Source: Ignelater luminosus (taxonomy: Eukaryota; Arthropoda; Insecta; Coleoptera; Elateridae). Taken from it: a DNA stretch of 64,000 nucleotides. Below the pieces are notes generated by a model, which was not told the DNA's origin, searched no databases, and worked only from the letters and a program-made list of their open reading frames with translations. The stretch lies in contig VTPC01091301.1 in the NCBI GenBank assembly GCA_011009095.1, forward strand, positions 84,425-148,424, written 5' to 3'. The position numbers were made by a program, and so were the translations under genes. Below, piece by piece: positions 1 through 12,900 of the stretch (within the stretch, counting starts at the first letter, position 1; every line of letters starts with the position of its first letter).

Positions 1-2279
1 ATTGCAGTAGGCAACAGCCAAATGTTTCCGATTGAAGTCGCCGCGCCAGCAGCGAATGTGTTAAACATTCTACGCACCCCGATTGGCTCATTCTTTGGGA
101 AAAATAATCTCCAAAGGAAACGAAATGCCAAACCAACAAGTTGAATGATGGCACCATCAAAGGGTCCGCAGTCTAAATGCTTTCAAAAGAAAAAAGAATG
201 TGACGCTCAGCACAAGAATGTCCGTGCTTGATGCTTGGACCAGAACGTACTTTTTTGCATGCTTCATCATGTCATGGTTCGTCCGTCGCGTCAACGTTTT
301 TTAGAGTATAATGTCCTCCATCGAATGAAGAATTCTTGTTCGAGATGAAAAAGTTTCATCACGCTTGTTGGTGTCTACATCGCAACTAAAACTTTGGATA
401 AAAAGCAATCTTCCAAGTGTTAGACACTCTAAGCAGTTACAAAAAAAATTTTTCTTGGCGAGAAGCTAACGACGAAGTTCGCACCAACACCCTTTACGTG
501 TGGTATCCTTTAAACCAGCAGCTTACTAGAGAGTTCACACTAAATCTACGGTGTGGTTTTCAAGTCCAGGTCAGAATTCATAATACTTTACAGTTTACAT
601 TCTGAACTAACCAGCTCCATCGAAGTCACTACCATTGAACGATACTTCAGCTGATTCATCTTCAACCAAAGTTTCTAGTTTGTATGCAAGATCTGCTTTT
701 TTCCAGTACGAGGACAGTGATAGCGGGCATTCTTGATCTTTATCACTGACTAGAATCGATTGAAATACACGAAACCCGGGAAGAGCGGCCGCTATTCTAA
801 ATCCTAACGGATCACTATGCCAATATTGCTTTAATCATTTTGAGAAATATACATAGAACCGCTTCCGTTTTAACGGGAATAACGCTACTGAACAACGTCC
901 TCGCAAAAAATAATAGGGCCCACACAATTTGATTTGATTCGATTATCATAAATTTTCTATTAAAGAAAAAGAGGGCGTTCTTTTAAGCTAGCTCTTCATT
1001 GCGCCTAGTCTTTTTTATACTAAACCTTTTTATGTGCACTACTTTGTTCTACGCAACGGTAACCACGCGTTTAAAACCGCTTAGTTAGCTCTCGGCTCGT
1101 TGTTGAAGAATAAACCACAAATACCACCATAGATGCCAGTCTAGTAGCCCGTTAATTTTAAAAATCTTTGCTAGACTCTGCCAAGGTCGATGACAATTCA
1201 ACGGTTGACGCGTCTTCAGACTCAAAGTAAGGAAACAAACAACTTGAGTTTACTTAGTGAGTTGAATAATTGCGCTAATACAAGGCATGTTTGTTAAAGT
1301 TTGAGTTAAACGTAGATCAAGTACTGACTGTAAATACGGGCATAAGTGACAAGGGTTTTGACAAGCTGATAAATTGGATTGACTTGTTTGTTTTAATATA
1401 TTTTTTAAAAAATCAATCGCTCTTTGGTTTAAAGCTCGAAGACAAACAAAAATAAAACGCGATACGCGACAGAACATGATTACCGGGTCTTTAAACGGTA
1501 GAGGAACCCGCCAAAGATGTGAAGGGCGTGGTTTTCATGTTCTTCTGCTGAATTCTGATTTTCTGATCCCTTTTATCTTTTTTTCTTTTTCCTACAAATT
1601 TTATTAAAGATTGATCTTTTTTTTTATTTGAAGTGTGCAAACTTTTTGCTTTTATTACAGTTATTACATTTGTTTACTGAGTTGTGTCAGTAGAGGACTT
1701 ACTGGGTTTGTATCTGGTTTAGTTAGTTCATTGACTAGAATGACTCTCTGTACCAGTTACTGATCCATTAATACTTTGAAGCTATTTTTGGCATTCAAAT
1801 CCGTCTTTCTACTTGATTTAAATATTCAAGTTTGTTGAAATTGCTAACTACACATTTGGCTGGTTCCTACATTACAGGATTTACTGTTTTGAAAAGCGGA
1901 AAGGTGAACCTCTTTTTCAGATTTGGTAGCCGAACAGTTTCTGAATAACAATAATCTTATTTTTCATCTGACTGCTCGAAGTAGCGAGCTATTGGTTCTT
2001 TCTTTTATGCCATTCACGCTACCTTGTACTACAGGTCTTTCTAGGACATTTGAGGACGTTCTCTTGGCAGTACAGGAAGTACAGGAAAACCTTCTTCTAC
2101 ATCGTATTCTGATATTTCTTCCTGATTCTAAAAATCCTACACGACTGGAATCATAGAACTTAAATACAATGTGTTGGTTGAAGACAGCTGCCGTGCTCAA
2201 ACTAGTTGGTTTGGAAGTACGAAGTGACAAATGAGAATTCTTCTTCTTTTTCGAAGGCTTGTTTTTCAGAGGATTGGCT
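1..2279. other. Unassigned DNA, no gene recognised
   Basis: I recognise no gene, RNA or repeat here. Only short open frames occur. The minus-strand frame at 1964-2230 is rich in Arg and Ser and has a stop-free stretch of 88 codons, but it resembles no family I know and has no clear splice sites. Confidence 0.4.
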
Positions 2280-2539
2280 TTTCACAGTGTCCCTACCAAG
2301 GATGATATCCAATTTTCTTTCCACCTCTTGGGGGGTCTTCCTTGTGGTCGTCTTCCCTTTGGCTTTCCATCTCTCTCGCTGTTTTAGTTAATCGGTTATC
2401 ATCCGCCCTATTGACATGTTCATTCCATTGTTTTTGCCGTTTCTTGATGAACTTATTGACATCTTCTATTCTGCTAATGTCTTAATTTCGAATTCTATCT
2501 ACCCTTGTTTCTCGAATGATGAATCTAAGGGTATTCATT

Positions 2540-4793
2540 AAGGTGGAACTTAAAAACGAAGTTTCGAATTTGATTTTGTAATAGTGAAAATTCTTTTCCT
2601 TTTTAACTTCATATAACTAAAATATTTGCTTTTAAATTTCAAATAATACTTACCGGTGCCGCAAAGCCTCTGAATTTCTAACAAAAATGTAAAACAAATT
2701 GCATTAAAGCTATTTTAAGGTTATGAATAAGTTTGTATTATGGAAAACATGAAATAAAAAAGTTCTATAATAAAGAGAATAGTTTAGTTTGGATCATATG
2801 CAAAAGATGGTGGCACTTCACCATAGCAATATTTACCTTTAGTCGGCGCAGCGGATATTGGCTCTTATTGTGTCTGTTTTACTTGAGTGCGAGTTAATGC
2901 AAAGTAGTGTTTGTGTGTTTATCAGTTTTTTTAAATTATCTTTAATAAACGATCAGTGAAAAATGTGACAATGTTTGCTAACATACCTAAAACTAGAAAT
3001 TTGGTAAAGTGTCCTGTGTTTGGTGAACTAAAACAATTAACTTCAGACAGTCATGTATTGCCAACATACGAAGATGTTATGAAACATTGTTTATGGATTC
3101 AGTTTAACTAAAAATCTGACAAATGGATTTAGGAACTTACTGTTTCTGAAATATCGCAGGTTGCTGTTGATGTAATTAAAAATATATGGCTCGGAGTTTC
3201 AATTCCAACGCTTTCTGATACTCAAATCGTAAAAATGATCAGAGACTCTCATGACAAATGTCGAAATTTAAAGAAAAGTATTAAGAGTAGAAAGAATAAT
3301 CCCACATTCAACGTAAAATTGCAAAATTTTAGGCAATCGGCAAAGAAACTTTTTGATGTAAGCTCCTGTAAGTGCAAGACTTTTCTTTGTTTAAGTGCAC
3401 CAAAGTTTGTCGTGTATCAGAACAAGAACGCAACTTTCTCAAAAACCAAAGGAAGAAAAGGATGATGAGAATAGGATCAATAGATATAAAAACTTCAAAG
3501 AAAATAATGCACAGCGCCTAAAGACGGGAAAAAGAATTATCGAGGAAGGAAAAAGGTATTTTGAAACAAGAAAGTGACGTTTTGATGGCTGACTCGCCTG
3601 AAGAAGATATCCTGGAAGATATCGATACAATCGGTAGCTCTACTAATCGTGAATTTGACAATCAACCATCTACCCCAACTAACAGCGGAACTGAAAAGAA
3701 AAAACGAGCTCAAAGATTTCATCTACCTGCACTTGCCCTGGCAGTTGAAAGAACGGGAATATTAGACAGGGCAGTAACTATTATTGAAAACGCTACCATA
3801 GAAGATATGGGTCTTATTTCTAATAATAAAGAGAAGGTAATTGACAGAATGGCTTTAAGAAGTCAAAGCGAAAAACAAAGAAAGAATTTGAAACAGCTCG
3901 AAAGGCGACGAGAGTTAATTTTAGGTTTCTGTTTTGACGGCAGAAAAGATAACACCATTATAACTGAAGCAAAGGGGAAAAAAGTATAAAGAAAAATCAT
4001 CAAGAAACCTGAAAAAAGAGTACAAAGACATCATCGATCCAGTCATTTAAAGGAATGAAAATATACTTTTGGCAATGATAACTGATTCCCGGCGACATGT
4101 TAGAGACCTTGGGCTTAGGAGGATACTTACAACTAGATCCAAGCCTACTAAAAGCGTTAGGAGATTTGAAATTCCTCCCCTTAACTTTGAAACTTCAGAG
4201 TACATAGAATTAATAAATTGGAATGATTGTAAACTGACGGAACCTCCTGGCTTGTCGGACTTAATTGACGAAGAAGTGAAAAATATGATACAAACCGGAG
4301 AAACTCCTGGTTTTTCATGTTTTTCTTGTCATACTCAGGCAGTAGAAAGGTGCGTCAAGATTGTCACGGAAGCCGCGTCAGTCGTGTCTGGATCTGAAGT
4401 TAGAGATGATTTTATCTTGGGGAGGTTGAAGTCTCGCAATATCATGCAAAAGTTTAACACCAAAAAGGACTATAAACCCGTAGGTTAAATAGCGGTGCAA
4501 TAACGTATAACAAGGGCTGGAGGGAGGGTGGAAGTCGATACGCAGCCACCTCCTCGTGGTGACTTCTGGGTAGTATTTGCTTGATGTAAGCAAATATGAG
4601 CTAAGAGTTGCGTTTTATTTATTTATATTTGAACTGTAAAACTTTAACGTTCGTGCGGCACCGGAAAACAAATGAATTAACATAAAAGTTTTTTACTGGT
4701 AGTTTAAGCATCCAAAAAGGAAAACAAATTTTACTGTTACACATCAAAATAAAAAAGTTTTACTTTAATCATGTGGTTAAGCTTCACCCTAGT
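2540..4793 (+). mobile_element. hAT-like DNA transposon of a poorly named family, inserted in the LINE
   Basis: The ends form an imperfect inverted repeat of about 80 bp: AGGTGGAACTTAA at 2541 matches the complement of TTAAGCTTCACCCT ending at 4790, and further in, TGTAAtAGTgAAAATT pairs with TGTAACAGTAAAATTT. Flanking 8-mers TATTCATT (2532-2539) and TGTTCATT (4794-4801) differ at one base and look like a decayed 8-bp target duplication, the size used by hAT elements. LINE sequence continues on both sides, which fixes the element as an insertion. A shorter inverted pair, CCGGTGCCGCA at 2655 and TGCGGCACCGG near 4656, lies inside. Confidence 0.65.
2971..4488 (+). pseudogene. hAT-like transposase-type gene with internal deletion
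   Basis: The reading starts at ATG 2971 (MFANIPKTRNLVKC). It matches, from memory, a family of uncharacterised proteins common in arthropods and cnidarians: an N-terminal YEDVMKHCLW block, then ISQVAVDVIKNIWLGVSIPT, a CKC cysteine motif, LPALALAVERTGILDRA, the FDGRKD motif (near 3.94 kb; its Asp is a likely first catalytic acid) and the C-terminal HTQAVERCVKIVTEAA (near 4.35 kb). The usual long middle, about 250 residues between FDGRKD and DPVI, is missing: the text jumps from one to the other within about 100 bp around 3.98-4.05 kb. There are in-frame stops (for example at 3108) and frame changes. It is therefore a non-autonomous, dead copy. Confidence 0.65.
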
Positions 4794-5505
4794 TGTTCAT
4801 TTCTGCTGATGTTGTTATCTGCTTTGTTCTTCTTGTTTCTGCTGCATTTTTTATAATTGGCCGTATTATTGTTTTATATATTTTCTTCTTACCTTCTACT
4901 GACATATGAGCATTTTTTCAGGTTATATCTCGTAGATATCCTGATATTCTCGATCCCTTAGTTATCAGTTGTTTTACTTCCTTAAATAAATTTCGGTCAC
5001 TGCTAACGTTGACTCCTAGATAATTGAAACTCATTACAGTACTTGTTCGATCACAGTTCCACTCATTTCTAGTTTACATCGCAGTGGCTCCTTTGAGAAA
5101 GTCATACAATCAGTTTTGTTCTTTGATACTGTCATACTGCATCTCTCTGCCGTCGTCGTGAGTTGTAGTAAACAATCTTTGGAGGTCATCTTCAGTTTTG
5201 GCTGATAGTACCGCATTGTCCGCATAACAGAGTATATTTATGTGGGTGTCTCCGATTTTGTATCCTGTCAGTGGCTTAACAGCATCGATTATTTTATCCA
5301 TAATCATATAAAATTATCTTAGGCTTAAGGAATCTCCTTGTTTTATGTTTCCTTGTCCATTTATTTTTGACCTGGTTTTTAAATCTGTGTTTGATTGTTT
5401 TATTAACTGTACAAGTTCTGGAAAAACGTTTGCCTCTTGTAGTATAGTTATGACATTTCTCAATTTTACTCTATCGAAGGCTTAGTAAGGTCTACAAAAC
5501 ATATA

Positions 5506-5942
5506 CAGTGTGTCCGAAAAGTATGGAATATCCTATATATCTCAGTAAATATGCATTTTATGGAAAAATGTTTCCTATAAAAGTTGTTTAGTGTTTAGTT
5601 ATACGTTACAGGGCAATATCAAATAACTATTTTTTAAAAACCAAAAGCGCAACGAACAATTTTTTGCGTCTTAATCAAAATTTACTTATGCAAGTGTATC
5701 AAAGTTTTACATCATTGAAAAGAGAAAAACATTTTCTATCAAATGAGTACGATAAAGGGATACCTTCCCATTAAAAAAAATTGAAGCATTATTCGTTGCG
5801 CTTTTGTTTTTTTAAAAATAGTTATTGGGTATTGCCCTGTAATGTAAAACTAAACACTAAACAACTTTTCTAGGAAACATTTTTCCATAAAATGCATATT
5901 TACTGAGATATATAGGATATTCCATACTTTTCGGACACACTG
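5506..5942. mobile_element. Palindromic MITE, TA target
   Basis: This 437-bp element consists largely of two inverted arms of nearly 200 bp. It begins CAGTGTGTCCGAAAAGTA and ends with the complement, flanked by TA at 5504-5505 and 5943-5944. The arms stay near-identical through the segments with TAAATATGCATTTTATGG and AGTTGTTTAGTGTTTAG. The TA target and CAGTGTGTCCG end are typical of mariner-derived MITEs. It has no coding capacity. It sits inside the reverse transcriptase part of the surrounding LINE. Confidence 0.85.
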
Positions 5943-7734
5943 TATACAATGGAACATTGAACTCTATGGATTTTTCGACTAATTTTCATAATATGAAAAT
6001 GGCATCGACTGTTAATGGATTTTGTCGAAAACCTTGCTGCTCTTCATTCCTAGGAATGTAATCGTCTATCTTCTGTAGTATTATTTTTGTTGTTAGTTTT
6101 AGCACTGATACCACGATAGTTTTCAATGCACTTTCTATCTCCCTTTTTAAATACCGATATCGTTATACTAAGCTTCCACTCCTCTGGGATTGATCCTGTA
6201 TCAAATATTTTTTGTAGTTATGTTAAGATGTTCTCCATATTTAAGTAGCCCGTTATTAATAATTGTATCTGGTCCTGGTAATTTTCTATTTTTTATTTTT
6301 GCACTGCCTTAGTTACATCTTCATTTGTTAGCTGAATGTTATTTATTCTCGGTTCATCTTCTTTTACTTGCTGTCTTTCTGATTTGTATAGCTCTTGATA
6401 GTAAGTCTATGCTAATTTTGGTTATTTGAAGTAGTTCATTTGTTTCTGCCTTCCTGTTTCGAAGCATACTCCATACTTTCTTCTGCGCCTCGTAGAGATG
6501 GTGCTCCATTGATTTTGTGAAAGTTTCCCAGTATTCTCTCTTTATTTTTCTAATTCTACTATTTGTTTTATTTGGCTGCTCAAAATATCGTGCGTGATCC
6601 TTTGGGTTTTTGATACTTTTGTATTGTTGGTAAGCCTTTTTCTTTTCTTTACCTATTTCTTTTGTTTGGCATTTTGTTAATTTTTGAATTTTTAGCGTTT
6701 GCTGTTCTGGGTTCCAATGCTTCTACTGCTCCTTATAGGATATTAGTTTTTAATTTTTTCCAGCTTTCTTGCACATTGTCACTTAGGCTTATTTTATTGT
6801 TTTCAATTTTTTGATTTAAGCGATTTTTGTATAGTTGCTTTACACTTCCGTCGGCTAGCAGTTCAATTATTAGTTTTTCAGTTTGTTCGCTTTGACACTG
6901 TTGTTTTGTTGCCGTATACATGATCCTAATTTTGCACAAAACTAGTCGCTTCCTATTTTCACTGAATTTATCGTCAATTATTTGGTCTGGTTTGAAGCAT
7001 TTATTTGTTAATTACATAATCGATCATTGATTGTTATTCTCTGGTGTTTCCCCATGTGCATTTGTATTGCCATGCATGGTCAAAGTAAGTGTTGTTTATG
7101 CGAAGGTTGTTTTGGTTGCACAGATCTATCTGTTTCCGTTGTTATTCTGAACATCTTCGTTAAATCGTTGTTTAACCCCAGGAACTATGTGATTTCTTAT
7201 TCTGGGGTTTAAGTCTCCCATGATCATAATTTTTTCGTTGGGGGTTTATATTATCAAGTTCTGTTTGTAATTGCGCGTCGAAGAAGTCTTCACTTACTTC
7301 CTTCGGTTTACTTATGCAGGGGGCGTAGACACTGATGAGGTGCAATTCTTAGCTATTTAAATCAAGACTAATTTGAATTATTCTCTCGTTTACATAAGAG
7401 ATCTCGTCTACTGCGTGTTCATGCTTTTCGTGCAGTACTATTCCCACTCCTTCTTTGGCTCGTTCATTTTTATTTTTTTTTCACTATATATCAGCAGGTA
7501 CTTTCCAAAGCGTAGTGACCCTTTCCCCTTCATTTCGTCTCTGTAACTGCGCAGGTATCTGTTCTTTTTTCTTCTGATGCTGCTACTATCTCCACGTTTT
7601 TCGCATATCAAGACATTATTATATTCCAAGTTGCACATCTCAAGGTACTTTTCTTTCGTATGTCTTTAGTCTTTTGTCGGTGCCGAGTCGTATTCTTTAT
7701 ATCCGTCCTGTATCCGAAGCTTTATTTCCTGCTT

Positions 7735-8201
7735 CTATGAACATTTTTTGACTACGTCTATACGTAGGGTGCTAACCTGGTTTATAGACGCCCGTACTCC
7801 TTTCTCAACATGGACTCGGGACCGGCTATAGCTGAGTTCAAATGAGTCTCTTAACCAACCATAAGAAGCTACCCTATGTTTGGTCCAATTTTCGGGAATT
7901 GTCTTATTGTTCTCCTTTGCAAATAAAAACACATCCTTTCTGGTCTGAATAGGAAATAATAAATAATCCGACAACTGCTCTTCATCAGCTGCGAATATTT
8001 GAGGAGTAACAAAATTTGTATAAAGGATTTGTTTTCGTTATATTTTTCGATGTATCTAGAAAGTATTATTTTATCGATATTAAATGTTTTTGGTGTTGTC
8101 CCAATTTCTGCATTTTTGTAGACAACTTCCAGTAGAGCATTTCTGATACCATCGGGAAAATCTTTTGCGCTTCCATTTAAACGGTATCTGTAAAAAATCA
8201 A
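7735..8201 (-). pseudogene. pogo-like transposase, N-terminal fragment
   Basis: The minus strand reads YRYRLNGSAKDFPDGIRNAL, then a helix-turn-helix (psq-like) stretch with TFNIDKIILSRYIEKY. After a frame change it continues QLSDYLLF, IPENWTKHRVASYGWLRD, the CENP-B/Tigger-type second DNA-binding domain that normally leads to GWLRxFLxRxP. Downstream the homology fades near 7.73 kb and no DDE domain is present. This is a 5' fragment of a pogo/Tigger/jerky transposon, or less likely of a host gene derived from one. Confidence 0.6.
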
Positions 8202-8413
8202 ATAAATATGTTAATTCTTGTAGGCATTATCAGATTTAAACAGAAAATAGATAACAGATGACTTAAGGGAGGCTTGATACGTGTGTCAAAGTCTCCCTCA
8301 ATGCTATATATCAAACTTCCCTAAATGCAAAATTCTAAAGCAACTTCTATAACTAAGTTAACCTTAAAGTTGGAACTATAAAACTTGAAATGCATATAAT
8401 ACCTTTAAATGTA

Positions 8414-8635
8414 CACTGCTCCCAAAAAAAAAGAATGGACAGGGCTATAATCAGTTCTAAGGTATTTACAGTTGTATAGGCAACCCATTCTACAACATCA
8501 TCATTACTTTCATGCCAAGACAGGCTCTCTGCAGGGCGCCTGCTTGAAAGTAATGGTAATGTTATAAAATGGGTTGCCTACGCAAGTGGCACTTAGCTCT
8601 GTCCATTTTCTTTTTTGCGGCGTTGTAACTTTACG
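8414..8635. mobile_element. Short foldback MITE, TA target
   Basis: Two inverted arms of about 100 bp meet near 8.53 kb. The left end, CACTGCTCCC followed by an A-run and GAATGGACAG, pairs with a right end whose complement is CAACGCCGCAAAAAAG then AAAATGGACAGAG. Both arms contain AGGCAACCCATT and a CATTACTTTCA block. TA dinucleotides flank it at 8412-8413 and 8636-8637. It is non-coding. Confidence 0.75.
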
Positions 8636-8637
8636 CG

Positions 8638-9230
8638 AAATGATTGGTTTTATACGAAGATTAATTTATAATGGTAGAAACTTTGTAAAAGCTGGGCAAA
8701 TACTTACATTTTTCAGCTTAGAAACACAGAAACAAACGCACTTAAGATTTTTACCACGTGCTGACATCTATTGGAAAGGCTCAATTCCATGTTATCTTCT
8801 AGGCGGGAAATATGAAAATGTATTAAATCTCCCTACGTATCGATCCTCCCTAGTCTTCCTTAACCTTCAAACAATGAAAAGACTCAGAATGTTAAGTTTA
8901 CGGTTGATTCTGTAAGAGATTTTAGTTTTGCGTTTCCGCAACGCGCACAAAACTCATTTATTAGTTTTTAATATAATTACAAATCATCGTGTGTTTTTAG
9001 GTCAACGCAAAGCTTAAAAATTAATAACAATTATTGAGTTACCTTTTAAATCCACAGCGGGTGAAATTCCAACAGCGACAATCAAGTAGAAGATCAATAT
9101 CTCTAACAAAACATGATATTACATATATGGGATCAATAAATTCAGATGGACTGGCGATTAAGACTTTACAAATATGACGACGACCAGACAAACTCTGGTT
9201 TTGTACCTTTGCACTTACAAAATTAACGAT
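8638..9230. other. Unassigned DNA
   Basis: I see no gene or repeat here apart from short open frames without family likeness. Confidence 0.4.
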
Positions 9231-9235
9231 AGAGG

Positions 9236-9950
9236 AAAGACAGACTTCGGTTCGGGTCAGCCGGGCTTCATTTTAAAAACTTAACGTGCTTTACGGCTCT
9301 ACGTCGGGTCAACCGGTCTGCCCAGGCCTCTACGGCTGTTCGGGTGTGTTGGGTCACGTTTTCCCGGCTCTGTCGGATCACACTTTTCGGTCTTGTTGGG
9401 CTTGTCGAACCTGTCAAGCTTATCGAGCCGGTCGGGCTTTTCGGGCCGTTATTTCTCGAATTATCGGAAGTGACCCGAGATCTTTTTCGTACTGACCAAA
9501 ACGAGTTATTTTTGTACTGAACCGCACCGAAAGATTGTCGTACTGACTTCGACGAACGTTATTCTCGTACTGTCCCCTGCAAGCATTATTTTTATACTGA
9601 ATCAAAGAGGAGGATTTCCGTGCTGCACCGTATCGAGAACTTTTTTTTTTATTGAGTCGGACTGGCATTAGTTTTATACTGAACTGAAGCGGGGGAATTT
9701 TGTACTGTACAGTAGCAGCCTGCACGAGCTGGGTTTTTTTGGTCGGGCCTTTGTGTGACCCGACCCTAGGCTTGGGTTTAGGTCAGCTTAAAAATCTGTT
9801 AGGCTTTCCAAACCTACGCCTGTTGAGCCTGTCCATCCTATTCGATTCTTTGGGCCTCTCGCCTGGTGATCAGTTCGGCCCTTTCCGTCTTTTTGGGCCA
9901 ATCAAGAAGTTATCGGGTCTTTTTCGGGCCTTGAAGACAGGTTCTTACAC
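9236..9950 (+). repeat. GC-rich composite minisatellite element, copy A
   Basis: This block is built from two short repeat types. One is a roughly 9-bp theme, TCGGGCCTG / TTCGGGTCG, at about 9285-9470 and 9730-9930. The other is a roughly 30-bp theme around TCGTACTGAACCG with TTATT spacers at about 9480-9710. A second copy with the same module order and orientation is at 46990-47640: both contain AAGATTGTCGTACTGACTT, GCATTATTT..ATACTGAA, and the end segment with TCAAGAAGTTA. I do not know this element. It is far more GC-rich than its surroundings and non-coding as far as I can see. Confidence 0.65.
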
Positions 9951-12900
9951 AATGTGAGTCCGTTGAAAACGATTGATAAAGGTAAACACGCGCAGAACGA
10001 TGTACGATAGCTTTACTACTAGAATAATAATTTTGATTTCTTGAAGATGCGTCAACCCCCAGATTTAACAAGGGGTGGAGAACTACTACTACTTCTAGGA
10101 CACTTAAAATCGAACTAAGAAAAGGGGGACCAAACAAGATTATTTCCGCTATTTGAAACATCTAAACAATATTTATAAATGCATCATTCTGACTTTGCTT
10201 GGTTTTTATTTATTTCAGATTTAGAATTTTTGCTATCCCATTCTTTTGACAAACTTGTTTTAGTGAAATATTTTAGAGTTAAGATAATAAAGCTACTCAT
10301 CTTTTATTGATAAGGTGTAGCAGTATCTTATAAAATCAGAAAAAAAAACCTTTTGAAACAGAAATTTTCCAAACTATGAAAGCTTTCTTAGTTTTTGTTG
10401 AGTATTTATAAATTTCATATAGAAAAACAAAATTTAAAATTGTATTATTAACTACGGCTGCTAAAAACATATTTTAATGTTCTAATGTCTGTTTTTATCA
10501 ACGAAGAAATTTTTTATATCTGAATTGAATTAATAATAAAGCGGATGTTTACTTCGTTGAAATAGTAAACAATTTTGTTGCAATTTTATTATGCACCTTT
10601 CTCTTGTCCGAAATAACACACATCACAAACAACCAACCATTACTATTAATTAAAAAAACAAGCAACTCCATTAAATTTAAATATTGTAAAAATTCAAACG
10701 TGCTGGATATATCCGAGCAATTTTTTACATAATATTTTCTAAAAATCGACAGTTTTTCTTTCCCACAAAAAAAGAGGAGGAATTTGCCGGTTCTGCCTGT
10801 AATCACAACATTCATTATCATTTCGCTCGCAGCATCGTACAAACTGCCTACCACAAATACCCCAAAAAATCCTTCGAGCACTTCATTGTCATTTTCATTG
10901 TCGTTTTTCCAGGTCAATAACATTTTTTTCTGCCCAACGTGTCGTTCGTTACCGGTGACATCCTATCAAATGCATATATCTAAACATCAACAGTAATGGT
11001 GCTCGAATTTTCGTGTGTTTATGTTCATCCAACTGTGCTTATTATAATGACAGCTACTACATTCGTATGTAGTACATAAAGATAAGCAAAGAAAGTATTT
11101 TTTTAAATGAGAAAAAAACACAAGCGGTTTGACCTTTTCATTACTTTTTTTTTGTTTTCTCTCCTCGACGACCGAGCAAAATGTTGCTCCTCATTAGAAT
11201 GGAGACTACGCGGAGTAATAAGCCTTGCAATAATGAAAATTGCGTAGACATTCTGAATAACAAATAAGACACGAGTCTGGGTCAAAGGAACGACGGCAGG
11301 GCGATATCAATAAGATAATAACCTTGTTTACAGTGTAAAAAACACTTGGAGTTTCCCTCCGCGCCTAGTTTCATTACTGACTCGAATTCCATCATCATTA
11401 TCGTGCTATTCTTTAAGTTTAAATGTGGCAAAATTAAAAGCAAACGCAATTTCCTTGGAATCAATTAAGGACAACGGTGAAATTAATCGATCTTCCCGAG
11501 CTGTGCTAGCTAGCGAGTCATAACAGAAAGTTGATAATACGTACAATATTATTACGCATGTCTTATTACCATTAATAATAATATAATGTTAATATTTTAA
11601 CCTTTTACTTGTGGTATTTGAATAATTTCTTTGAAATGGTATCATTTTAATAAAATAAACGAGCGAATTTGCATAAGTCGATAGCGAACGAATGTTGATT
11701 TAATTAAGAATTTGCTCGAAGAATTTGCAAGGAATTTTATCTATTCACCCATTTCTTTTAATGGATTCACTGCACGGGTGGTTAAATAAGATAAATGAAA
11801 GCAAAAGTCAGATTTGTGGTGATGCAATCAAGTCCATCCATTCCAACAACTGATTGAGTTGGCTTCGGATCCTAAATAGTTTAAATAAATTTAGTTAACC
11901 TCTGATTTTCTACGGACTTCTGTTTTAAACTTTTTTTTTTAATCTTATTTGGAACTAAAATACTAGGACAGATAAAAGTTTCAAAATTACTTTAAATTAT
12001 TTGTTTGGAATTTATTTGCAAATCAGCTGCAACACACTTTGCTCGTAAAATTAACAACAACTTCAATGTCAGGTTACAAAAATCTATTCTTCAGAGATGC
12101 ATATAACCGATTTCTCCAGTAGTATATTATTATGGTACCATTTTTAGTAATAGCTAAAAACATATTGAAATCATCTAAAATACATATCATCTTGTATCTG
12201 AATTTAATTTCCCCAAGAAGGATTCTGTACGTCTTAATGCCATTTTCATTCAGTTTTGATTGTAGGAACAAACGACACCAAACAAAAAAGCTTGTATAAT
12301 GCTGAGAAGGTTTGTTCTTGTCAAGTTATATTGTCTAATATTTTTTCATAGATTTTCCCCAAAAGATACAATGTTATGTGCCAAAATAAACTTTAAGACA
12401 CAGGCTTATAATCAGCAACTAGAAGGCATGAAGAACTAAGTTCGCTGATACCCAGACTAGCAAACAGTCGAAGACGGCTAGGTTCGAAATGCCTACTTAC
12501 CACTGAAATAGCTCAAAATCAGTATTATTAGAAGGCGCCACTATGGATTCAGCCAGATCACAAGATTCAAAAGGACCATAGTCCCTCTTAAATCGGCAAC
12601 AACTTTACAAATACTTACTTAGACTTTCTGAAACAAAAGCTTACTCAAGGCGTTAAACCGCCCTATACAAAAGTATTTTCACTTCACTCTGCATAAATGT
12701 TTCTTTAATTAAATTTGGAATATTCATATTGAATCAACAAATCATTTTCTTTGGAACACTCAGTATTTCAAGGTTTTTGAGTCACCCGGTATATTCTTTA
12801 TTAGTGAAATTTAATATGTCTGGATCAAATGAATCAAATGCTTAGGTGACTTCAATATTTTCACTCAAACCAGTGCATACAATTACAATAATAAAACTAT

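Larger units (their letters stand above)
2280..7720 (-). mobile_element. RTE-like LINE, decayed, interrupted by two insertions
   Basis: This is a non-LTR retrotransposon read on the minus strand. The 5' part (about 7.7-7.0 kb) gives endonuclease-like sequence including SVYAPC. The reverse transcriptase follows, with GQGNIKQGDSLS near 5.33 kb and ILCYADNAVLSA near 5.22 kb. The catalytic YADD is YADN here, so the second Asp is lost. The C-terminal part resumes left of the hAT-like insertion with RQKQWNEHVNRADDNRL (about 2.40-2.46 kb), a typical RTE-family tail. Many stops and frameshifts are present, so it is dead. Two later elements sit inside it: 2540-4793 and 5506-5942. The exact ends are not defined; I saw no poly(A) or target duplication. 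Confidence 0.75.

Noticed and set aside
1964-2230. 88-codon minus-strand open frame, Arg/Ser-rich
   Set aside because: Unrecognised, and open on both strands over the same stretch; not enough to call a gene.
10549-10923. 124-codon minus-strand open frame
   Set aside because: No family likeness, no splice or start context, AT-driven codon use; chance frame.
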